This document shows positions 36,101 through 48,100 of a DNA stretch of 64,000 nucleotides, one piece after another. Numbering within the stretch: the first letter of the stretch is position 1; each line of letters begins with the position of its first letter. Source of the DNA: Centropus unirufus (taxonomy: Eukaryota > Chordata > Aves > Cuculiformes > Centropidae). The notes under the pieces are model-generated. The model was not told where the DNA came from and searched no databases. It saw only the letters and a list, made by a program, of their open reading frames with translations. The stretch spans positions 210,978 through 274,977 of the forward strand of contig VYZI01000029.1 in NCBI GenBank assembly GCA_013397695.1. The letters run 5' to 3'. Position numbers and translations under genes: made by a program.

Positions 36101-39100
36101 ACATCTGGCTTTGCCCTCCCTTGTGTCTAGAAGGGACAATGCATGAATGGCTCACAAAGCAGGATTTAGCAACTAGTCTCACCTTGATTACAGGTCCTAC
36201 ATCGCACTACTTAAAATTCTGTTGCCATGAAAGCCTGCAAACTATTCTTCTCATTATTAAATTATTTTTGCCCTGGGTTGTGTAAAAGGAAACCTCTGAG
36301 ACAGCAACAGCTCAGGAATTCAAATAGAAAACTTAAAAAAATGGTCACGTCTTTATTTAAAGAGGGGCATGATTGATTTCATTTCCCATCCATTCACTTG
36401 AAAGTACCTGCTCAGAGATCAGTAAACTGTTCTACAGCAACATGCTGCCATCTCATGGCCATACTTAAAACTGTGATATCAACTGGCCAGGTCAGCAATG
36501 GTTACTGAAGGTGGAAGGACAATACTTTCCTCTAGGTCATTTTTTGGGTACCATACAAGCACAAGATGACAAAATAAGTGGCTTCCCAATATCTAAGACA
36601 ATTTAGACCTAATCTACCCAGACAAAGCAAAGCTTTCCACATAGTGAGAGAGTACAGGATGCGCTGCAGAGCGTGGTATAGATTAAAGTCACCCCAGTTC
36701 TGTACAGAACCGGTTCTAGTACCTCAGTGTCCAAAACTAACTCCCAGCCTAGAGAAACAGTATGCAAACAATTGCAGGCTGACTGCATTTTTAGGCGAGG
36801 GCGGACAAGGACATCACCACTGCAATGCGCAGTCCAGTGTTTTCTTCACGTCTCCAACAACCAAATACCCACTGTACCCACCTCTCCCACCACCTTTTTC
36901 CTTCCCAAAGTGTACTCAAATATCTGAAATTACGTTGTATAACATACAGCCTGTTATGCAATAGGCTTGACCTACAGGAGATGAAAAGGGGAAGTCCCTG
37001 GCCCAAATTCTGACTTTTTCTTGTATTCACCTAACTGTCAGACATTAAATAAAGAAAAGAAACTAGAAAGTAACAAAGTACTGCCATATGATTTTGTTAA
37101 TGAGTTCCATCAAAACCTGTAACATTTGAGAATTGAGAAGAACAATTGAGAAGAGGCTTGAGAAGAGCAAATGACTTACAGGTAAAACCCCACAAAAAGA
37201 CAATCCACAGTAATGCGATATTACTACAACAGTAGTGAACCCTTTTACTCTTTCATATGGAACAAGTGAAGAGGATAGCTAGCAACTGTGCTGCTCTATT
37301 TACTAGGGGAAATTATATCCCTGAAGATGAGATGAATTAAGTTCACAATTCCTTCTCTTTATTTAATATTTACAGTCTAGGAGCTGTGGCTTATGAAGTT
37401 ATGAGGGACAAAGAATCGCAAGTGTACCTACCTTTTCCCTTCCACTTAATCTTTGCAACAGACTGGCTAAAATCCACATGTATCCGTCTGTCATCTATCA
37501 GCACATTGTCCATTTTGAAGTAGGCTTTCTCACAATCTTCCTCCTGATATTAACGTTCCCAGAAAATTTTGACTCACCGTTACTTCATAGGAATATTCAC
37601 CGAAGAGCTCAAACACATATTCAGCTGCTCAATGGCACACATTTTTTTCCAAATCCCTGTAAAACCCAGCTGTACTTGCATTGTGCTGTTTCAAAAGCAA
37701 CAGTTATGCTTTGTCTGTGTAAACATTTCAACTTGGATTTCTTTGGTTCATTTCACAGTTTTAAAAACATGCCAATCCCACTGTGTGTTTGGCATGTGTC
37801 ATATATTCAGAAAAACAAGCTAAAAAAGGACAACAAATAATCTAATAAAACTCAATATTAAGTACATGTGTAGGCTAAGGAGAGTTGAGGACACTTTCCG
37901 AGGGTTTTCCATTTTTCCTGGAAAATTGGATTAGAGCTTAGCAGATACGAAGAAGAAACCCTGCACTGTAGAGAGAACTTCTTCTATCAATTTCACTGTT
38001 AAGAGCAGCACGCTGATAAAGTGAGAATCATTTACAAGCCCAATACAGGACACTACCGTTCACACTGATCCTTTCATACACCCTCCTCTTCCTGCTGAAG
38101 CCCTCCTTTTTTCCCTAGCATTCCTTCCTTTAACTCTTTGAAGTCCTAATGTGCTCTGAGGAAAAAAAAAAAAAGACCTGCTCTCCTCCCACTGGTTTCA
38201 AGACAATGCAAGAACACCTTATTTGTATTGCTTGGTTGACTAAAGAACAACTTAAATGTTTACCTCATTTAGGACCCAAAACTTCTATAGCTAAGTCAGT
38301 TAAAGAAAATACTCGCTATGACACCCTTAAACACGCCACTGTTTTTCCTTAGTGGAAGCATGCTAAAAGTGAACTCTTTATAAGCAGAATCTACATACAG
38401 TATACCTAACTAACATACCTTTTCAAACTCAACGAAAGCATAACACAGCGATTCACCAGTCTTCCAATCTCTTATCACTTCACAGCTGAAAAATTTTTAA
38501 GGAATTAGTATTGGAGAAAGAAAATCACGATAGGCACTGCTTAAAAGGGAGAATAACTTGGGTTTTAACAACCTTGAAGGTATTATAACACTTGACTCTG
38601 AGATCCCTGCTGATGTGGGGGTGCCTGTGCAGAAAAAATGCACATGGCATTACTTGAGTAATTATTACATTTAATTCACAAGTGCTTAACATAAAATGTA
38701 GAACTAGTGATGACTTTTTGATTAATGAAACGGCATCTGTTTTCCAGCACTACTGTTTGTTAGTGATATTTTGCATTTCGCTGATAAAAGACATGAAATT
38801 TTACATTCTGTTTTCTCAGTCACTTAAAGAAAGTTTAAACAGACATCATGTGACAAACTTTCTCTTCTTCGCAAGCACTTCCTTAGCAACCATCTCCTTA
38901 TCAGCAGCTCACTGCACAGAAGTAAGAAGCCCTAAGTATCATATCAGTAGACACAAGCTAGGGACAATACAGTATTGCACGAGCATTACCAAATTCTTGT
39001 ATATAACATGAGAATTCTGACTACAGGATGTTAAAGCAAGTCAGGCAGGCAGCAAAGGCAGAAATTGAGATTTAATAAGGTGAGACCTCCTCCATGTGTA

Positions 39101-42100
39101 CTCAGGAAATGACAAATCAGGATTAGGAGACACAATCCAGAAGATCACAGAACCACAGAATCACTTGGTTGGAAAAGACCCCTGAGATCACTGAGTCTAA
39201 CGTTGTACCTGTTCACTACTGAACCACAGCCCTGAGCACCTTATCTACCTGTCTTTTAAACAACTCCAGGGGTGGGAACTCAACCACCTCCCTCTGCATC
39301 CTCTGCCAGTGCATGATAATCCTTTCAGTGAAGAAATTTTTCCTTATGTCTAATCCAAACTTCCCCTGGTGTAACTTGAGGCCCTGATGATCAAGACAAA
39401 ACGATAAAAAAGGGGGGGAAACGAGGGTAAAGACAAGGCTATTCAGACAAGCTATGTCAATTTTCTGCAGCAGCCATCAGTGAGAAAGAAAGTGGGGCAG
39501 TCTTGTGCCGGAATCCTCCTTTGTGGATTATTCAAAGAATCTGTGTGAAAGCAGGAAGACTGCAGGACAAACTAAACAAACTGGTGGAGGGGGTGAAAGC
39601 GTAAGAAATCTACAAGGTATTCAGAAATCAAACTGGAGTTGTATGTACGGCAAACACATCACCAGTTTCACTTTTGCAAACACACAGACAAAGTGAAGGA
39701 TCCCGGAGCCTGCGGGCCTGCATGTTGTTACTGCACATACTGGTAGAATCTCAACTCAGAACTGAGTTAGTGTGAATCTGAATAAACAAGGCCTAGGCAG
39801 GACCATCCGAATAAGCCTAAGTGAAGAGTCCATGTGCTTATGTGTGATGATGATCCAGTCTTATGAAATCTACCTCTGGTAATTCTAATGAAATCTGGCA
39901 CGAAAGGGAAACAGTAGCAACAGCGTAAGAAACACCTTTCTATTGATAACGTGAAAAAAACAGGTAAGAGTAAACAGACATTTCTCACTGAGAAGCAGGT
40001 CACCAGTGAACTTTGCTGATGACACGAAATCGTTAAAGGTGGCAAAAACAAAGCCTGAAAAAACTGCAGAAAGTTTGTCACTTTATGCCAAACCATACAC
40101 ATTCCCATGGAAAAGGAAAACCCAAAGACTCCATCTATATGCTCAGGCAGCATCCAGGATAAAAATTGCTGAAAGGAGAGAGAAGACAGGGCACTGGGAG
40201 GCAGGTATCATCATATGTTTTCCCTGCTTCTACACTCTCCTGGGCTTTCACTTAAAACCACTGCTGGGACAGGACGCTCATCTAGCTAGATCTGACTTTG
40301 TATCACCGCTGTTGTGGCCTCTATCCAAATCCGTGCAGAGAAAGGACAAATCTCCAGAGACATCAGACAACTACTTAACAGCCAAACCTAAATAGACTGT
40401 GGAGAATCAAGTTCAGTTTCAACAAAGAAGGTTTTCTTTTTCATTTTACAGTAATTACCTTTTAATGGGACCAAATCGTGAAAATATTATCTCTAGGTCT
40501 TCATCTGTGGTCACAGGATTCAGTTTACAAACAAATAGCACATTTTCTGGCGGCTTGATGTCTGCATCTGGTAAGTCTCCCACCTGTGGCATAGGGAAAA
40601 ACACACTCATCGCTTCTGTACAAAGGTCTCTGCATTTTGTTGCCACAAGCAATAAAATTGTCACCCTAGCAACACATCACCTGGATGATCTCAGACACAT
40701 TCCTATCGCAAAATTAAAAATTAGAATATTTTTCCTACTCGGTGTCACAAAAAAAGGTGTTTTTCACAGCACATAAAAATGATCACCTGTTTGCAATTCC
40801 ACCCCTGGGACTTCATGAAAGTCACAAATACTTTCTGCCTTGCTTTCCCTGTTCATAACATAATAAATACATGGTTTAAGAGGTAAAAGTATGTACTTTT
40901 AGAGCCACACTGTTATAAAAATAAAAATGGACTGGATCCATTCCTTACGTCTCTGTCTGTACTTAAGCTAAATTCATCTTTCTTTGAAATCTGGCAACAG
41001 TTATGTTAAGCTTAACAGAACTTCATCAAACAAAGTTAGAAGAAAACAAATATAGACACCACCTCCTGCTGAACTGTAGCACCTCTTTTTAAAACCTGAA
41101 CAGAAGACTAGTGATATTTACACAATTTATCTCCATCTTTTACTTAGTACATTGATGAAAAGGTAATGCACATTAGTTTGGTAGCAGACAAAAGCAAAAT
41201 AACACATGGCACACTCAGAGAAGCTTTCTCCTTCGACAAAAGAACTAATAGGGTGGGGGTTTTCAAACCAGTGAAACTTGCAGCACAACTAGTTTTTCAT
41301 CTCTTCAGTTTATATAACAGAGTTCCCTATTGCAAACGTCATGGCAATACTCACTGAATATTACTGCATTGGCCCAGATACCGCACTCTCCTTTCTAAAG
41401 CTAATCTTAATTTCATCATGAAAGCAGGTCATTGGCCTCACTGCTGCTTCGAAACAACAGCACTCGCCTGCGGATCTGCAACAGCACGGCCACATTCAGA
41501 ATGACCTTAGTATGAGTCTCTGCTGCAAACTATTTGCCGTGTTTTAATAAACTATTTGAATTTGCTAGTTGTAAAGCAGCGTGATGGATTCACCCATTCT
41601 TCAACAGGGTGCTTTTTTCCTTCTGTTTCCTTTTTATACTTTTTTTTTTAAAAAAAGCCCATTCACACTTTTTGTTGCTATATGGAGTTCACAACTGCCA
41701 GCAGCTCCCTAATAGCATATTTCAGAATGAAGACGACAAAGTTAACTGATGTTAAATTCAATTGATCCCATAGAAATCAGTTAAGCACTACATACCTGAA
41801 TAATGCCACCTCAATGCTACTATATGCAGTGGGAAAAGATTACCTCAAATTAGTTCAGCTCTCTCCCACACATGCTAAAACTTTCCCAGGATCAAAGATA
41901 TTCAGCAGCATATTGTGTGCGTTATGTTTTTTGATTAGATGTAGCAAGTTTTTATAAAGCATCCACCAGTGCACTTTTAATACTTGCTTTGAAAATGAAA
42001 TCTCAGCAGGTTTATCAGAAAACCAGCTCCAGTGTTCACGCTCAATCCTTTCCATTGTACCACAGACATTTAACGGCATAGATTCTGAGACACTGCATCA

Positions 42101-45100
42101 CCATCAGATAAATTTTAAGATAAGTAGTACACATCCGCCTAGAACTGATGAAACTCATGTAGAAGAATAACATCTTAAAGGTAAGTATAGAAAGATGCTC
42201 ACCATTTCCAAGAGAATGGCACGAGTTTTTGCTTCTTGTTCTGCTTGAGCTTCCTCTATTTCATCTGCAGATCGTCCTTTCATGTCATCAATTTCTTCAT
42301 CTGCTCCTATTCTGCCACTCTGAAATAAGACGGAAAAAGCTGTTTATTACCAAGCCATGGGCAAAAATTGTTTCTCACTTTCCAAATATTGCTTGGATGA
42401 CCTCCCTCCTCACCCCAACAAGATATAAAAAATGCTTAAGCACTGTATCTCCGCAGAGCCAAGCTTTCATTCTGTTCTTCCCACTTAGATTAAAGAAACA
42501 AAAAGAGGAAGTATGTTATCCTCATGTGTCTCAGGCACTATGAACCATGTGTAAAACTTCTGGCCCAATATGAGTCATATCCAGTTAGATTTCTAAATTA
42601 TTTTATACTCCCTCCTCATCCTCAACATCTCACCACTCATTTCTAATGTGAATAGCTCCTACCAGCAATGAAGATAAGGATCACTGCAAATACCTGTGAC
42701 GTCTAACAAGATTCAAACATTATCACAAGTAAATGTATTCACTGCTTGAAACAACTGCTTCCATAGAACATAATCCCACATAGCAGCTTCCGTAACCGCA
42801 TGCTATACGCAAGTTGTGAATAATTACAAGTACATTTTCAGCAAGTTCCTTCTGTTTGAACAAATACACCACAACAGCATGCATGCTTGCAGATATAAAC
42901 TGAAAAAACAACCAAGACTCCTTCCACTGAAACATAGGCTATTTCATATTTAAGAGGAAAACAGCAGTAAGCACTTTAGCATTAATAAATGTAAGTTACA
43001 TTTTGTTTTCTACCAGAGCCAACAAAAAAGCAGCACTGCTAAAGGTGAATATTCTGAATGTTTTGCTTGCACTATAATTAGAAATATGGCCTTCCAGCCT
43101 GACTGCACCATAGTCACAAGGGAGAGCACCCAAGTCACCCTTTTACCCCTTTATTTCAAGATTAAGCAGCTGTAGTTGATTAAACACAGCAATAGTCCCA
43201 AATAACAGACAAACACTTGACGTATCAGAACTCAAGCTAGCATAGTAGAAAAGCAGATTTGACAGACAAAGTTTTAAAGACTTTTAAAGACATAAAGAAT
43301 ACTTATTTTGACCAAGTCTGGGCTGGCCACTAACATAGAAGCTTTTATTTAATTATTTCTCCCAACTTTTCCCAAAGAAACTATCCATAAACACTCACAT
43401 CTAGCTGTTCCTTAGTAGGTTCTGGTGAGCGATCAGGAACAGATAAGCCAGGTGGATCTTCAAATGGATCATCTAAAATTACTGTATGATTTATCCTTAT
43501 GGAAAACAAAATCAAGACTAGCATCAGGCACATGCAAACAAAACCCTCCACCCAAGCAACAGGAAAGCAGCCCCAAAGACTTTCAGTCATATCCTGAACC
43601 CACAAACATACAGTATGCTTGTAAATACTAGTATTGATGCTTTTGTAATGGCAACACAGTGGCACATTTTCTTATATAGTTGCTTATTTTACCAATAATA
43701 CAGGAATAAAAGAGTATGAAAGAAACCATGCAGAGGTCACCTGACATTGCTATATTAATCCAATTTCCAAAAAATATTCTCTTGTTTCACTATAATGTAT
43801 TCCTCAAAAAGGGAAGAGAAAAGCATTCACACCTGATATCTTGATATGGGACAAAATCCTTATCTACAAAGGTTTCATTGATTGTCTTCAATACATCCAT
43901 GCCTTCTGTCACTTCTCCAAATACTGTGTGCACACCATCAAGGTAATCCAGGTTTTCCCCCATCGTAATAAGAAACTACAAAAGGAGATACAAAAATCAG
44001 TAGAAATTCAGGGCTTTGAGTTTTACCTTAGGAGAGGTACAGCTCTTGCTGAAATCGGCGGGGAAAAAAACCCACTCATTTCTGCAGAAGAAGATCAGTC
44101 TTCTCCCATCAGCTCTGAGAACGTGGTGGGACAACCTGGAGGTCATGGGCACTGCCTGAGGAAGAAAGGCTCTCACGCAATCCTCCCTCTTGACAAGCTC
44201 ACAGTGCTGGTCACTGGACCTTTCTGGGAGCTGATTTGACTCCGTAATCTGGGAGGAAACCAGATGGGTAGAGGAAGAGCAGGCAGTTATCAGCCAGGTA
44301 GTTTTGTTGAGAAAGATCAGCGGAGGATGTGACAGGGATCACAGCTGATGAAAGGGAGAAGACAAAGAACAAGGCAACCCCTCTAGGCAGCAGTGAGCTG
44401 AGCTCAGATCGCCTGCTCAGCCAACCGCATTCAGCACGTGCATTTCCACAATTTTGGCAAAAGCTTCTCCTTCTTTGCCTTGTTATCACGAAGCCTTCCC
44501 TCAGAAAACTAGGATGCAGTGGTGGTGAGAGAACTAGGACACAGTAGATCTAAGTAGACTTAGATCAGCTGCAAGAGTCACTGAAATGTACCCGAACACA
44601 AATCGGGCGTTTTGCTTCAGGGCAAAACTGAAGCCCATGAGAACTGAAACCAACTGAACACTTGGTAACAAAATAAAGACCACGGCCATTTGGTAAAGAA
44701 CAAAGGAGGAAGAAGCAGATACGCACTAATAACAGAACACAATCCTTACACCCCTGCTTTACAATCCGAGTAGTCACACCTCACTCCTCATTTTCTGCAA
44801 TAGTAGACTGGTTAATATTTGACATAGGTTACGCTAAAGCTACATCATATTTGTAAGCTGACTCCATATCATTCCTTACTGGAATTTTTCTTTCCAAAAG
44901 AAGCAGGTAAATAATTTTCCTGGGAACTGCATTCATTCCCATATGCCTGTGTATATGCTAGCAGGTTGCATTCTTATATGTAAATACAAATTACTTCTCC
45001 CTGAACACCCCTCAAAAAACAATTATATATATATATAAATATAGCAGAATTACAAGCTCTACCTGGAATAAAACTGTAGGTTCTTTAAAATTGCATTTTG

Positions 45101-48100
45101 ATTATTAAAATCAACATCTTTTTAAAATTAAAACATACGGATATTGTAAGTGAGGCTTTTTAATATATAACTGTCCCAATGCATCTCAAATAGTAGTTTA
45201 GAAATAATACCATTCTATGAGATTGGAGCTTTAAATACATCTAGAGCAGAAACTTTGTACATGTCCACAGGGAACACCACAGGGAACACCACTGCCTTCA
45301 AAAACTCTTTTATAACAGCACCAGGATAAAACTGTAAACTTACATTATATTATAATGCACAATTTCACGTAAGCATACAGAGAAAACTGTGGTATGATTT
45401 CAGGTTTCAAACTAACATTAAGTTACAACCAAAAAGTTTTAAGATTATTTTAAAACCCAGTTTCCTTACTTTTCATTTCCATTTAACTACAGGGTATTTT
45501 TCCTGACCATTCTATACATTAGCAAAAATCACATCAAAGTATTAACAGACATTAATAAACAAAGGATAAAATAGAGAGTACAGAATTCTAACAAATAACA
45601 TTTATAAAACTGACCTAGGACAGGATCTGAATCGCAACTTTTTTCTTTCTCATGTGTAATCAAATACTGACTGGCACCTGGAATACTACACAAAACATTT
45701 ATCTGTGGCTTTTTTTTTACATGTCTTCTGCTCATACTGCAAGACAAAGCTATTGAGAAAACACCGTCATTTTTATGTCTCTTTTGTAAATTCAAGGAGT
45801 TTTCATTTTAGTTACTTAGATGTGTACCAAGGCCTTCCAACACTGTATGCTGACCTGTGATCCGTGCTGATCGCTGCCATTGTTCACCATTGACACGGTC
45901 CCCTTTTTCTTGTGCTTAATTCTTGGCACTTTTTCTGCCTCAAAAAATCTAGCTTGATCACCATACAGCTGACTGAAAATATATACAAAAAATATGTTAC
46001 AAAGCAAAGGAGTTTTTTTTACGTGAGATAAACAAACCACGTAAAACAGAAAACAAAATATCTTAAAAATTTTTACATTGGCATTCAATTAAAACCAGAA
46101 CTTACATTGCATCCATGAACATTTTTATGGAACTGTACACTTAAATAACTCACTTTATATGACAGAAAATTAGATTTTTCTCTTAAGCATTTCACAGAGG
46201 CTTTTTGGGGACCTGGAAAGTGTATGTGTATGTTTTTAAATGTTTGAATGATTTTTTTCAACTTTTATGTGCATGAACACTAAAAGCATCTTAAACAAGG
46301 AAGAAAAAATAAAAGTAGCAACAAACTGCTAATGAGTATGCCTTCTACTGAGCATGTAGTTATGATACTTTTCATATAAAACCAAACTTACAGTTATTTG
46401 CTAACGTGTAAATAAAGACAAATTTTCCTACAGCTTGTTAGTTGCAACTTCACTTCTAAAGTCTGATAGAATGCTGTCCAGAAAAATAAGCTTAATGGCC
46501 AAAGGCAGCGTAGGAATTAAAAAGGAATCAAAGACAATCAAAGAAGCTTATGCAACAAGATTTTTACTTCCCATCAGTAATTCTGCCCCAAGAGAGATGA
46601 AGACAATTCTGTCAGGAATCCCTATTTGCCTATACACGGTCTCTAGAGGTCAATTAAGTGACACAAAAATTTTCCTTACCAAAAGATGGATTCCCCTCCA
46701 CGGCCAGTTCCCATGGGGTCGCCAGTTTGTATAATAAAATCCCTCTATCACAAAGCAGAATACACAAAATATTGGTTACATGTCTGTGAAGTTAAACCAA
46801 CAACAACAACAACAAAAAAGGAGTTGAGAATACTCACCTGAACATTATAAATAAGGCAGTAGTTGTAATACTTGACTTTGCAGAGCTTCAGAAAATTCAG
46901 GCAAGCTGTAAGAAATGATAGCAACATTTCCTAAGGAAAACTCCGCGTACAGCAAGCATAGATACAAGAGATATCCCGCTCGTTGTGCAGAGAAGTGTTT
47001 CTGGAGCAGGCTGCGTGAAGACTGATAAGTGTGCAACCCATAAACGCTGTGAGAAATGCTTTAAGGAGATGGTAACATTTCCTCCCTTCCTAAAGCCAGC
47101 CTCTAGGGATGCAGGGAATCCTACATACAGCTATTTATACCGAAGTAATAGAACCCTAGAATGGTTTCAGTCGGAAGGGGCCTTAAAGATCATCCAGTTC
47201 CAGCCCCCCTGCCATGGGCAGGGACACCTCCCATATATCAGGTTCCTGAAAGCCTCATCCAGCTTGGCTTGGATCATCTTCAGGGATGGGGCAGCCACGA
47301 CATGACTTCTCCGGGCAACCTGTGTGGAACCTCCTCACCATCCCCACAGGAAAAACTTCCGTCTTCCAGCTCAAAACCTTGTCCTGTCCCTGCACTCCCT
47401 GACAAGGAACCCCTCCCTGGCTTTCCTGTAGCCCCTTTTTAAGTGCTGGGAGGCTGCTATAAGGTTTCCCTGGAGCCTTCTCTTCTCCAAGCTGAGCAAT
47501 CCCAACTCTCTCAGCCTGTCCTTGTACAGGAGGTGCTCCAGCCCTTGGATCATCTTCGTGGCCCTCCTCTGGACACACTCGTAGAAATCCACATTTCTTC
47601 TCCCCAGTTTCTTTCCAAACATTTAACAAAGAAGATCACAGTTGGCTTTCAATCTAGAATACACTACATTTTCTCAATTGCTTGAATAAATATGCATTAC
47701 ATGTGTAATGAACGCATAATTGAAAGAAAAAATAAAAATCCAAACTTCCCAGCAGAACTCGCTGCCTGTATTTCAAACACAGACAGACATGTTGACGGCT
47801 TGGGTTCTGCTGCCAGCCATGGCAATCCCAGCACTCGTTAGGATCTAATCCCGGGGCTTAGCTCCAGGCCAAATAACCCTGGAGGTGTGCAAGGACCACG
47901 CTGGACGAGGCTTGGAGCTCCCGAATCCAGAGGTAGATGCCCATGGCGATGGGTGGAACCGGATGCTCTTTAAGGTCCCTTCCGACCCAAACCATTCCAC
48001 GGAAACAGGGAGGGAGACGGCGCCTCGCTGCCCGGACCCTGCTTCCTGGGCTGCCGCCCTCGCCCCGACCCGCGGGAAAGGCGGGAGCCGGGAAGCGGCG

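Larger units (their letters stand above)
38486..40458 (-). other. PPIL4 intron 8 (1,973 bp)
   Basis: GTAATT...TTTTCAG intron. It holds a CR1 3' end (39146-39390) and a possible CR1 reverse-transcriptase scrap near 40002-40060. Confidence 0.9.

Noticed and set aside
36578..36964. 128-codon plus-strand frame in PPIL4 intron 10
   Set aside because: No recognisable domain and antisense to an intron; consistent with chance.
40006..40395. 129-codon plus-strand frame starting at a FADDTK motif
   Set aside because: Only the first residues resemble CR1 reverse transcriptase; the rest has no similarity, so it is not a gene.
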